DNA from: Candidatus Peribacterales bacterium
GTDB lineage: Bacteria; Patescibacteriota; Gracilibacteria; Peribacterales; Peribacteraceae
DNA: 64,000 nt
Reading direction: 5' to 3'
Assembly: GCA_020058765.1 (NCBI GenBank)
Contig: JAGVDM010000004.1
Span: forward strand, 62,001 to 126,000
Within the stretch, counting starts at the first letter, position 1. Every line of letters begins with the position of its first letter. Positions 1 to 8,392 of this stretch are shown in pieces. A program made the translations under genes and the position numbers. The notes under the pieces are model-generated. The model was not told the origin of the DNA and made no database searches. It worked only from the letters and a program-made list of their open reading frames with translations.

Positions 1-1
1 T

Positions 2-82
2 CTGTGGAAGATGAACGTGAATTCGATGCTCATCAATCGTCTGCGTGCTATAGAGAAAGACGGAAATTTGGATACGAAATAG
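2..82 (+). CDS. C-terminal end of an unidentified CDS (partial)
   Basis: The frame starting at base 2 is open to a TAG at 80-82 and encodes 26 residues, ending NRLRAIEKDGNLDTK. The gene begins upstream of the window. The tail is charged and could be a helix end, but it is too short to name. It is followed by a hairpin whose T-run faces the opposite strand, so no terminator serving this gene is visible. Confidence 0.35.
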   Translation: MWKMNVNSMLINRLRAIEKDGNLDTK

Positions 83-101
83 TCATTCACACATACAAAA
101 A

Positions 102-130
102 CCCCGTTCGCACATCGTGCGCGAACGGGG
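102..130 (-). terminator. Rho-independent terminator of the coiled-coil protein gene
   Basis: A perfect 10-bp stem (CCCCGTTCGC at 102-111 with GCGAACGGGG at 121-130) has a 9-nt loop. On the minus strand it is followed by GTTTTTG, the T-run of an intrinsic terminator. It lies 35 nt beyond the stop of the minus-strand gene ending at 165. Confidence 0.85.
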
Positions 131-164
131 TATTGCTGCAAGGATTCAAAAAATCACAGTAGTG

Positions 165-1355
165 TTAACGGCACCACCGGTGGCACCAGCGGTAGCCGTA
201 GGGGCCGCTTGGGCAGCTCCAGGCCACTTGGTACACCGGGCAGTGTGCAACCGTACTAATGCGGTAGGTCTCGGCTTTCGCTTTGAGCTCCCGCAGGAGA
301 GTAGTCACTGCCGACGTTTGCGCGGACGTTGCGAGCCCGTGCATTTTCGCTTCCATGCGATTGAGGAGGGTAACGACCTCCTTGGCTTTGTCCTCGGGGA
401 ACTTCATGCTCGAGATTTGCTCCGTAAGCTTCTTGATCTCCGCGCTCTGCGCTTCGACCAATCGGCTGACATTGCGAACCTCCGTCGTCACAGCTTGCAC
501 ATCCGTGCGCAAGCCTGAGACTTCTTCCTTCAAGCCGGCGATAGCCACACTGGCTGCCACTTGCTCACCTCGGATCGCTCCGACGCTCGTCGTGAGTCTG
601 TCCACTTTCGTGTTCAACTCAGCGATGTGTCGAGAGATTTCCAGTTGACCAACAAGTGGGAGAATGTCCTTCAGTTGGTGCTCGGCTTCGCTTAGCTCAG
701 CCTTTGCACCCCTCAAGAACGTTTCTGCCTTTTCGACGTTTTCCGCGGCTGTCGCCAGCGCGCGGCCAAGGTCTCCGACCGTGGTCGTCATGGCTTCAGT
801 TGCGTCTTCCAACGCACTTGAAGCACTGGACGGCTCAACATCGGTGTCGATCTTGCTTCCGGTTTCGGCGTTGAGTGCCGAGAGGAAGCTCCGGAGGGCG
901 ACACGCGCATCCTTTGCCTTCGTGGCAGCGGCTTCGCGCATCTCCTTGTTCTCACGCTCGAGGCGTTCGATAGCGCCTTTTTCGCCACCTGGCACAAGCA
1001 CTGTGGCCTTGCGTGCCTCCACAAGCGCTTCGTCAGCCTCTTCGCTTGCAGTGACCAGCGTGTTCAACTCGAGAGCTGCATCACGCAGGCGGGTAAGGCC
1101 TGCACGCGCGCGATCCAGATCGGCGCGAGCTTGGGTCACCTTGGCTTCGGCGACCAGTTTGTCTTCTTCGGCTTTGCCAACCACAGTCTTGGCAGCTTTG
1201 AGGCGCTCCTGCGCCTGTACAGCCGCGTCAACGGTGATGGTTCCACCCGCGGTGTAATCCACCTCGGGAGCCTTGCTGGGGGTTTGCGCCGTAGCGGCGC
1301 CAATGGTCAGAGCGACGATCGCCGTGACGTACACGAACATGAGGGAACGGTTCAT
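165..1355 (-). CDS. Exported coiled-coil protein with Cys-rich tail
   Basis: A 396-residue protein. The start at 1355 is chosen because it gives a clean signal peptide (MNRSLMFVYVTAIV, then a cleavage-like ATAQ) and because GAGGA lies 9 nt upstream, one of the clearest Shine-Dalgarno sequences in the window. The mature part is almost wholly Ala/Glu/Lys/Val-rich heptad sequence, predicted as long coiled coils in the periplasm or on the surface. The last ~25 residues change character: aromatic and basic with four Cys (WSCPSGPYGYRWCHRWCR), suggesting disulfides or metal binding. A promoter (1583-1611) and a terminator (102-130) make it a single-gene unit. No enzymatic motif is seen and the function is unknown. 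Confidence 0.8.
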   Translation of the reverse strand: MNRSLMFVYVTAIVALTIGAATAQTPSKAPEVDYTAGGTITVDAAVQAQERLKAAKTVVGKAEEDKLVAEAKVTQARADLDRARAGLTRLRDAALELNTLVTASEEADEALVEARKATVLVPGGEKGAIERLERENKEMREAAATKAKDARVALRSFLSALNAETGSKIDTDVEPSSASSALEDATEAMTTTVGDLGRALATAAENVEKAETFLRGAKAELSEAEHQLKDILPLVGQLEISRHIAELNTKVDRLTTSVGAIRGEQVAASVAIAGLKEEVSGLRTDVQAVTTEVRNVSRLVEAQSAEIKKLTEQISSMKFPEDKAKEVVTLLNRMEAKMHGLATSAQTSAVTTLLRELKAKAETYRISTVAHCPVYQVAWSCPSGPYGYRWCHRWCR

Positions 1356-1582
1356 TCTCGGGGTCCTCAAACAAAGGAAACAATCGGGAAACGGAAACGA
1401 ACAACAAACAGCACAACGAACATAAACAGTCGGTCGACAATTCTCCTTTCGTACAAAAGTAGTGTGATTTGGATAGAATCCCTGCCGCAGCCCTACGGAA
1501 GAACGTTGCAATCATTGCAACAATCCGCAGGGCGCGGAAGGGGCAGAACTCCGGTGCTGTGAAGGAGCTCGCTGTATAGTTA

Positions 1583-1611
1583 AAAATACAATAAAAACTG
1601 CTATTTGTCAA
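1583..1611 (-). promoter_or_regulatory. Sigma70-type promoter for the coiled-coil gene
   Basis: On the minus strand, TTGACA (1611-1606) is followed by a 17-nt spacer and TATTTT (1588-1583). This would give a leader of about 220 nt before the start at 1355, unless a nearer promoter is also used. Confidence 0.6.
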
Positions 1612-1745
1612 TGTTCTCTTTCTCTGCGTCAGGCGGGGCACGGGTACGTAAAAAGATCGTGCTTTCCCCTTTACTTGGGAAAAGTGAGCTACTAGGATGC
1701 GCCAGCGCGTACGGCATCTGCCGTGCCGTCCCTCATTCTGTATTC
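1612..1745 (+). promoter_or_regulatory. Leader region of rpsL with hairpins
   Basis: The 5' region of rpsL has a possible -10 (TATAGT) near 1574. It contains two small hairpins: a TTTCCC/GGGAAA pair around 1665-1685 and a perfect ACGGCA-TC-TGCCGT at 1711-1724. It ends in a partly pyrimidine-rich stretch before ATG, without an SD. Str-operon leaders often carry control elements, but no known S12/S7 autoregulatory motif is recognised here. Confidence 0.35.
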
Positions 1746-2171
1746 ATGCCTACCGTTAATCAGCTCATCCGCAAAGGTCGCACCAGCAAGCGCAGAAAGT
1801 CTAAGGCGCCTGCACTCCAGTACACCTGGAATGCGCTCAAACTCCGTGACGTGCCACTCCCAAAGGGTGCGCCGTTCAAGCGTGGTGTGTGTCTCAAGGT
1901 CACAACCATGACACCAAAGAAACCAAACTCCGCTCTCCGAAAAATCGCCCGCGTACGCCTCACGAATGGTCACGAAGTGAAGGCCTACATTATGGGTGAA
2001 GGTCACAACCTGCAGGAGCACAGCGTGGTTCTCGTGCGCGGTGGTCGTGTAAAAGACCTTCCAGGAGTTCGTTACCACATCGTTCGCGGTATTCTGGACA
2101 CCGAGGGTGTGCAGGGTCGCAAGAAGGGTCGTTCCCGTTACGGTGCCAAGCGTCCAAAAGCAGCGAAGTAA
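1746..2171 (+). CDS. rpsL: 30S ribosomal protein S12
   Basis: A 141-residue uS12, part of the decoding centre of the small subunit. The start at 1746 gives the standard N-terminus [12 protein letters not shown]; the in-frame codons further upstream encode nothing S12-like. The conserved [11 protein letters not shown] block, the [10 protein letters not shown] block and the [12 protein letters not shown] loop are all present, as is the basic C-terminus. The slightly long length comes from a short insert after the N-terminal basic region, as seen in many bacteria. First gene of the str operon, 18 nt ahead of rpsG. Confidence 0.97.
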   Translation: MPTVNQLIRKGRTSKRRKSKAPALQYTWNALKLRDVPLPKGAPFKRGVCLKVTTMTPKKPNSALRKIARVRLTNGHEVKAYIMGEGHNLQEHSVVLVRGGRVKDLPGVRYHIVRGILDTEGVQGRKKGRSRYGAKRPKAAK

Positions 2172-2189
2172 TCTCTTTTTTCTCTTCTC
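2172..2189 (+). promoter_or_regulatory. All-pyrimidine leader before rpsG
   Basis: The whole 18-nt gap between the rpsL stop and the rpsG ATG consists of C and T (18/18). There is no room for an SD. Because the gap is inside an operon, the tract is unlikely to be a transcription start signal and is a candidate translation signal, perhaps read by ribosomal protein S1 (inference). Confidence 0.6.
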
Positions 2190-2648
2190 ATGTCTAAGCC
2201 AACAAAGCAGTACATTCCTCAGGGTTCCGATGCCACGATCGAGAAGTTCGTGAACTGCATGATGTACAGCGGCAAGAAGTCGACTGCACGTCGCATCTTC
2301 TGGGATGCCATGGAAGTGATCAAGACACGCACCAAGGATCAGCCATTGGAGGTATTCAGCAAGGCGTTGCTCAACGTGACGCCGCTTGTGGAAGTGCGCC
2401 CAAAGCGCGTTGGTGGTTCTGTGTACCAGGTGCCAACCGAAGTAACCCCGAAGCGTCAGCAGTCCCTCTCTGTTCGTTGGATTTTGGAAGCTGCTCGCGC
2501 TCGCAAGGGCATGCCAATGGCACAGCGCCTGGCAATGGAACTGCTCGATGCCAGCAGTGATCAGGGTGCTGCATTCAAGAAGAAGCAGGACGTGATCCGC
2601 ATGGCACAGGCCAACAAGGCATTCGCGCACCTCGCAGCCCGCTCGTAA
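2190..2648 (+). CDS. rpsG: 30S ribosomal protein S7
   Basis: A 152-residue uS7, the primary binder that nucleates the 30S head and contacts the E-site tRNA. Visible family features are the basic N-terminus, the ALLNVTPLVEVRPKRVGG segment and the YQVPTEV beta-hairpin, RWILEAAR, and the C-terminal helix with a KKKQDVIRMAQANKAFAHL-type end. Length is typical. Normally fusA follows directly, but here two small genes and a promoter-terminator cassette intervene before fusA at 3418. Confidence 0.97.
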   Translation: MSKPTKQYIPQGSDATIEKFVNCMMYSGKKSTARRIFWDAMEVIKTRTKDQPLEVFSKALLNVTPLVEVRPKRVGGSVYQVPTEVTPKRQQSLSVRWILEAARARKGMPMAQRLAMELLDASSDQGAAFKKKQDVIRMAQANKAFAHLAARS

Positions 2649-2684
2649 GGCAGATTGGTCTTCCCCAAGAGCTTCTGGTGTGTT

Positions 2685-2712
2685 TTGACTATTTTGAAAT
2701 ATATAGTAAAAT
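2685..2712 (+). promoter_or_regulatory. Sigma70-type promoter of the small lipoprotein gene
   Basis: TTGACT (2685-2690), a 16-nt spacer and TAAAAT (2707-2712) lie in an AT-rich patch 36 nt after the rpsG stop. They are well placed to drive the lipoprotein gene starting at 2785, with a leader of about 65 nt. Confidence 0.65.
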
Positions 2713-2784
2713 ATACATGTCCCATCCATCGGATGGCAGAGCCGTCCGGGGACAAGCTTTCCTGCTCTCAAGAAAGGAATCGTT

Positions 2785-2967
2785 ATGTGCAGGATCCTCG
2801 TTCTTTTGTCACTGTTGATGCCACTCCTATTCGGATGCGCCAATTCGCGCAGCAGCCTAGCCGTTCAGGCCGAGGCAACCGCCGACCGCAAGGCTGGTAC
2901 CGACTGGGTCGATGATTGGGAAACGCACGCCGTTGCCCGCATCGAATATCGCATCGATTTCAAGTGA
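2785..2967 (+). CDS. Small predicted lipoprotein
   Basis: A 60-residue protein. The start at 2785 is supported by AAGAAAGGA, an SD-like sequence about 6-7 nt upstream and unusual for this window. The N-terminus MCRILVLLSLLMPLLFGC is a lipoprotein signal with a LLFGC lipobox, so Cys18 would be lipidated after signal peptidase II cleavage. The ~42-residue mature part (ending DWETHAVARIEYRIDFK) has no recognised domain. Own promoter (2685-2712) and strong terminator (2974-3012): a self-contained cassette between rpsG and fusA. Entericidin-like toxin/antidote lipoproteins are similar in size, but no specific similarity is claimed. Confidence 0.7.
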   Translation: MCRILVLLSLLMPLLFGCANSRSSLAVQAEATADRKAGTDWVDDWETHAVARIEYRIDFK

Positions 2968-2973
2968 CAGTTT

Positions 2974-3012
2974 CCTGCCTCGGTCGTTCATTCGGCCAAG
3001 GCAGGTTTTTTT
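2974..3012 (+). terminator. Intrinsic terminator after the lipoprotein gene
   Basis: CCTGCCT (2974-2980) pairs with AGGCAGG (2999-3005), extended by GG/CC pairs past one mismatch, followed by seven T (3006-3012). It begins 6 nt after the TGA stop. Confidence 0.85.
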
Positions 3013-3048
3013 GACAACGGGGCAGGGGAGCGGTACAACAATCCTCCT

Positions 3049-3300
3049 ATGTCGCATGAATCTGAGCGCATCTTCCTGATTGCCACGTCCGCCGGCGATA
3101 CCGATCTGGAGCGCTTTGTTGCAGATCATGACAGGGCTGCAGCTGATGATTTTCAGCAGGCGTTCCGCGAGCGCTTTGGGTACCTGCCGTTTTCCCATGC
3201 TGATCAGCAACTCGATCCGGAGATCATTGATCGATGCCTGCAGACGGGGCACGACATACTATTGCGCGTGGTGAGTGGTCGAGTGGAGCGCTATAGGTAA
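3049..3300 (+). CDS. Small orphan protein between the lipoprotein gene and fusA
   Basis: An 83-residue acidic protein (MSHESERIFLIATSAGDTDL at the start), predicted alpha-helical with no signal peptide or membrane segment. The short pyrimidine-rich CCTCCT directly before ATG matches the leader style of neighbouring housekeeping genes. Codon use looks like that of its neighbours. Ends 117 nt before fusA. No family is recognised. Confidence 0.6.
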   Translation: MSHESERIFLIATSAGDTDLERFVADHDRAAADDFQQAFRERFGYLPFSHADQQLDPEIIDRCLQTGHDILLRVVSGRVERYR

Positions 3301-3417
3301 GGGCACTTTCTCGCCGTTGTTCGTTGCAAGTTCGCGCCTGCTACAGTAGAGTCCTGCGGAAATTCAGACCGCAAATTTCCGCGCGTCTGCCGCTTTTCTC
3401 TCTCATCCCACCTTATC

Positions 3418-5514
<2,097 letters not shown>

Positions 5515-5542
5515 TCTGGAAGAATATCGTCAAAAAACGAAG

Positions 5543-5569
5543 GCCGCGCCGCTCCAGGTGCGGCTTTTT
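5543..5569 (+). terminator. Intrinsic terminator after fusA
   Basis: GCCGCGCC (5543-5550) pairs with GGTGCGGC (5557-5564), one G-T pair, 6-nt loop, then TTTTT (5565-5569). It closes the str-operon transcript. Confidence 0.85.
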
Positions 5570-5595
5570 GATTCATATCTTGACGGGGTATGTAG

Positions 5596-5613
5596 CACTG
5601 TGATACAACAGTG
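5596..5613 (+). promoter_or_regulatory. Palindromic operator candidate before the TrpR-like gene
   Basis: CACTGT (5596-5601) and ACAGTG (5608-5613) form a perfect inverted repeat with a 6-nt spacer. It sits 6 nt upstream of the ATG at 5620, downstream of TTGACG (5580-5585) and over a possible -10 (TGATAC). Its position fits autorepression by the downstream helix-turn-helix protein (inference). Confidence 0.5.
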
Positions 5614-5619
5614 ACACAT

Positions 5620-6075
5620 ATGACCTCCCAGCGCCTCACAGAAGATTCCTGGCGAACAAGCCCCCGATTTCGGGGTCTCTGCGCTGCCTTGCGCTCATGT
5701 AAGTCCGAGGAGGAGCTCTCTGACTTCCTGCGGGATATTGCCACGCTTTCCGAACTGCAGGCATGGAGTGAGCGCTTGGAAGTGGCAAAGCAACTCGCGC
5801 GCGGCCTCTCGTATCGTCAGGTTGCCGCTGCAACCGGTGCGAGTACCACGACGGTCACACGGGTGGCGAAGTTCCTGGAGAATGGCGAAGGCGGCTACCG
5901 TCGGTATCTGCAGCGCGAGAAAGTACTCGTGCCTGCAGCAGAGCCCGAGCAGCGCTTCAGCGCGCTGGAGGAATTGCAGCGTCGCCAACAGGAACGCAAA
6001 GAGCAGCATCCACATACCGAGGATCCACGCACGGAGCGGCAGGCGTCGGCGCTGCGGAAGTTCTTAGATAAATAG
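5620..6075 (+). CDS. TrpR/YerC-YecD family transcriptional regulator
   Basis: A 151-residue protein. Residues ~25-100 carry the YerC/TrpR-like fold: LSDFLRDIATLSELQAWSER followed by an HTH (LARGLSYRQVAAATGASTTTVTRVAKFL). The YerC branch is best known from Gram-positives, and its ligand is not settled. The ~50-residue C-terminal tail (AEPEQRFSALEELQRRQQER) is charged, probably helical, and longer than in typical ~100-residue relatives. ATG 5620 is preferred over GTG 5611, which overlaps the palindrome. Monocistronic, with its own terminator. No Trp biosynthesis gene is in the window, so Trp as ligand is not implied. Confidence 0.8.
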   Translation: MTSQRLTEDSWRTSPRFRGLCAALRSCKSEEELSDFLRDIATLSELQAWSERLEVAKQLARGLSYRQVAAATGASTTTVTRVAKFLENGEGGYRRYLQREKVLVPAAEPEQRFSALEELQRRQQERKEQHPHTEDPRTERQASALRKFLDK

Positions 6076-6096
6076 CAGCCAGACTCCGGAATCTGC

Positions 6097-6119
6097 CCCT
6101 CCGCGCGGAGGGTTTTTTT
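6097..6119 (+). terminator. Intrinsic terminator after the TrpR-like gene
   Basis: CCCTCCGC and GCGGAGGG form a contiguous 16-nt palindrome (6097-6112) followed by seven T (6113-6119). The T-run merges into the pyrimidine tract of the next small gene. Confidence 0.85.
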
Positions 6120-6142
6120 ATTCTTTCTTTCTTCTTTTTTTT

Positions 6143-6316
6143 ATGTCTACACCAGAAGACAGTCCTGAGCCGCCACCTGCGGCGCCTATCCCTACTCAGC
6201 CGCTTCCTATAGAGAAGCAGCGCTCAGTCTACGCCCTTTTCTTTGATCGAGTAGAGGGTCGATGGGTTGAAACTCCACTCATGGGTATTTCCTGTAAAGA
6301 TGACGATGGCGAGTGA
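6143..6316 (+). CDS. Small Pro-rich orphan protein
   Basis: A 57-residue protein from ATG 6143 to TGA 6316. It starts MSTPEDSPEPPPAAPIPT, a Pro-rich N-terminus, then SVYALFFDRVEGRWVETPL and an acidic tail with one Cys. The 22 bases before ATG (6121-6142) are all pyrimidine, the strongest leader of this type in the window, which is the main reason to call it a gene. No homologue is recognised. Confidence 0.6.
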   Translation: MSTPEDSPEPPPAAPIPTQPLPIEKQRSVYALFFDRVEGRWVETPLMGISCKDDDGE

Positions 6317-6345
6317 TCATCACCATCATCATCGGCGAAAATCCT

Positions 6346-6375
6346 AATACCCCCCTTGTGCACAAGGGGGGTATT
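6346..6375. repeat. 30-bp perfect palindrome upstream of ribD
   Basis: AATACCCCCCTTGTG is followed immediately by its reverse complement. Hairpin potential is very strong but there is no good T-run on either side, so it could be an atypical terminator of the preceding gene or an operator for ribD, whose GTG is 16 nt downstream. Confidence 0.7.
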
Positions 6376-6391
6376 TCACGACACTGTCCTT

Positions 6392-7408
6392 GTGCACCAT
6401 GAATCCTTTATCCACCGGTGTCTGGAACTCGCTGCGCTCGGACGGAAACGCACGGGCACAAACCCTCTTGTTGGTGCACTCCTCGTGCGCAACGGTTTGC
6501 TGATTGCCGAGGCATGGCATGAGGAATTCGGCGGATCGCATGCAGAGCGTCTGCTTCTACAAAACTTTGAACAAGAAATTAGATCAACAGACACGCTCTA
6601 CGTGAACTTGGAACCCTGCTGTCATGAAGAAAAGAAGACACTGCCCTGCACGTCGATTCTCCTCGAGCGGGGAGTGAAGCGTGTCGTTGTTGGTATGGTT
6701 GATCCTAATCCCAAGGTGGCGGGGCAGGGGATTGCACTGTTGCGCTCCCGTGGGGTGCAAGTCGTAGCCCCCGTGGAGCGCGTTCCCTGTGAACGGTTGA
6801 ATAGAGGCTTCGTCTCACTCATGACCAAGGCGAGGCCGTGGATCACGTTGCACAATGCCCGCACGTTGGACGGCAGAATTGCGAATGCAGACGGCTCGCC
6901 ACTCAAGATCACATCACCGCAGCAGGACGCGTGGGCGCATGAGCATCTGCGGGCAATGCACGATGCTATCCTCGTTGGAGTCGGCACCATCATCGCCGAT
7001 GATCCACAGCTCACAGTTCGGCTATCGAATACAAAAGTAGATCAAATAAATCCTCTCCGCATAGTGCTTGATCCGAATCTTCGGCTTCCATTGGATACCA
7101 AGATTGTCACTGGAAAGGCTGCACGAGGAACCGTCATTGTGTGTGCAGAGAGTCTGGATGCTGCGGGGCACGCGCGCAAAGCACTGCTGGAAGAGAGGGG
7201 AGTGGTCGTTGCACTGCTCCCGCTTCACTCTGATGGGCACTTCGTATGGGATGCGCTTTGGGAATATTTCCGAATGCCTTTGCAGGGCTTTCACGGCATT
7301 GCTTCGGTCCTTGTAGAAGGAGGGCCTGGAGTATGGCAGGCGTTCCGTGGTGCAGGCATGGTAGATGAGGAGGTGACACTCGTGGGGTCGCCTACGATGT
7401 CGCACTGA
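6392..7408 (+). CDS. ribD: RibD-like deaminase/reductase, C-terminally short
   Basis: A 338-residue protein in the arrangement of bifunctional RibD (riboflavin synthesis: deamination, then NADPH reduction of the pyrimidine intermediate). N-terminal CMP-deaminase fold: TNPLVGALLV, the zinc ligand segment HAERLLL and PCCHEEKKTLPC. C-terminal reductase: WITLHNARTLDGRIA, GVGTIIADDPQLTVR and VEGGPGVWQAF. GTG 6392 is chosen because upstream codons run into the palindrome. The protein stops soon after the EGGP block, some 25 residues short of usual RibD, and its end overlaps the convergent gene by 17 bp. No ribBA, ribE, ribH or FMN riboswitch is in the window. A role in another pterin- or pyrimidine-like reduction is possible. 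Confidence 0.85.
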   Translation: MHHESFIHRCLELAALGRKRTGTNPLVGALLVRNGLLIAEAWHEEFGGSHAERLLLQNFEQEIRSTDTLYVNLEPCCHEEKKTLPCTSILLERGVKRVVVGMVDPNPKVAGQGIALLRSRGVQVVAPVERVPCERLNRGFVSLMTKARPWITLHNARTLDGRIANADGSPLKITSPQQDAWAHEHLRAMHDAILVGVGTIIADDPQLTVRLSNTKVDQINPLRIVLDPNLRLPLDTKIVTGKAARGTVIVCAESLDAAGHARKALLEERGVVVALLPLHSDGHFVWDALWEYFRMPLQGFHGIASVLVEGGPGVWQAFRGAGMVDEEVTLVGSPTMSH

Positions 7409-8348
7409 GGCGTTTGCTAAGCTTCTCGCTTACATACCGTATAGACCGTAGTGGCCCTGCAGTGAGCAGACCCTTGAGTGTCATAGTCATGCTCGATTGA
7501 CCTACGATGTTCCGCAATCCTGTGCGCACCTGTGTAGCCAGCTCATCTGGTGAAGTGTTGCCGCCAGTGGTTTCGGGTAGCTGCTGCTTTACGCCCTTTG
7601 GAAGTCGATCAATGAGTATCTGCTGCTCTACTGGATCTTGCGGTTGCTGGATTCTCCCTTCGCCCATCTGCATAAGTGTAGGGGTCTTTTCCACAATGCC
7701 GCCGTACATGGAGCGCAGGCGGTCGAAATTTGCTGCGACGATGTTCTCTACTTTGTGTGGGTTCTCGCCAACACCCATGCGCACATCGCCCGCGTACGAG
7801 AGGCCTGTGATCGTGCGATAGAGCTCCTCTTCGTGAAAATATTCCGGCAGCAGCAAACGCGCGGTATCCACTGCATGTTGCTTATTGCATTGCTGTGCGA
7901 ATTCCACCACAGGATCAGGCCGCACTACTCCCACAGGCTTGTGCATACGCCCAGAAACGTACAGCGTCTCCCAATCGACCAGGTCGTTGAGCAGACGACG
8001 TGTTTCGATCACGCCGTACTTGATTTCCCGATCGCCGAAACGCACGTACGGGTTGTAGTACACACCCGCACCCATTTCCTGCACAGAGCGAACCGCTTTG
8101 GCGCCAAAGTGCTTCAGGAAAGAGTAGTCATCTGGATTCGCTGCCATGTTCCTGCGGTGCCAGGTTTCTGCATCATCCACTGCCAGTACAAAATCAATCA
8201 TGGGCTTCGTATTCTTGCTATAGCCGTTCTGCTCTACCGCACCTGAGCCGTACGCCATGGCGTAACGCAGCTCATCGTGACCGTACCGCGCAAGGAGCGC
8301 GTCGGTATCCACGGGGAGTGAATGCTGCTGTTCCATAAGGCGCGCCAT
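7392..8348 (-). CDS. Tam41/Mmp37-family CDP-diacylglycerol synthase homologue
   Basis: A 318-residue protein matching the Tam41 (Mmp37) family, which makes CDP-diacylglycerol from phosphatidate and CTP and is best known as the mitochondrial matrix enzyme upstream of cardiolipin. Visible signatures are YGSGAVEQNG at 33-42 with IDFVLAVDDAETWH about 51-64 (nucleotidyltransferase GS plus acidic residue D52), then NPDDYS, GAGVYYNPYV, IKYGVIE and DLVDWETLYVSGRMHKPV. Residues after ~265 form a helical tail. The gene converges on ribD with a 17-bp overlap. No cdsA is seen in the window. ATG 8348 or the Met five codons on (8336) could be the start. Confidence 0.85.
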   Translation of the reverse strand: MARLMEQQHSLPVDTDALLARYGHDELRYAMAYGSGAVEQNGYSKNTKPMIDFVLAVDDAETWHRRNMAANPDDYSFLKHFGAKAVRSVQEMGAGVYYNPYVRFGDREIKYGVIETRRLLNDLVDWETLYVSGRMHKPVGVVRPDPVVEFAQQCNKQHAVDTARLLLPEYFHEEELYRTITGLSYAGDVRMGVGENPHKVENIVAANFDRLRSMYGGIVEKTPTLMQMGEGRIQQPQDPVEQQILIDRLPKGVKQQLPETTGGNTSPDELATQVRTGLRNIVGQSSMTMTLKGLLTAGPLRSIRYVSEKLSKRLSATS

Positions 8349-8392
8349 TCAGCCCTTTTTCTATGGATTTAGCAATCCTGATCCTGGTTTTT

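Noticed and set aside
1605-1745. A 47-residue N-terminal extension of S12
   Set aside because: The extension is not S12-like, and ATG 1746 gives the standard N-terminus.
1692-2843. A 383-codon minus-strand frame across rpsL and rpsG
   Set aside because: It lies over two certain ribosomal protein genes and encodes low-similarity Cys/His-rich sequence.
6316-6391. FMN riboswitch before ribD
   Set aside because: The gap is only 75 nt, dominated by a simple palindrome, with none of the conserved FMN-aptamer segments.
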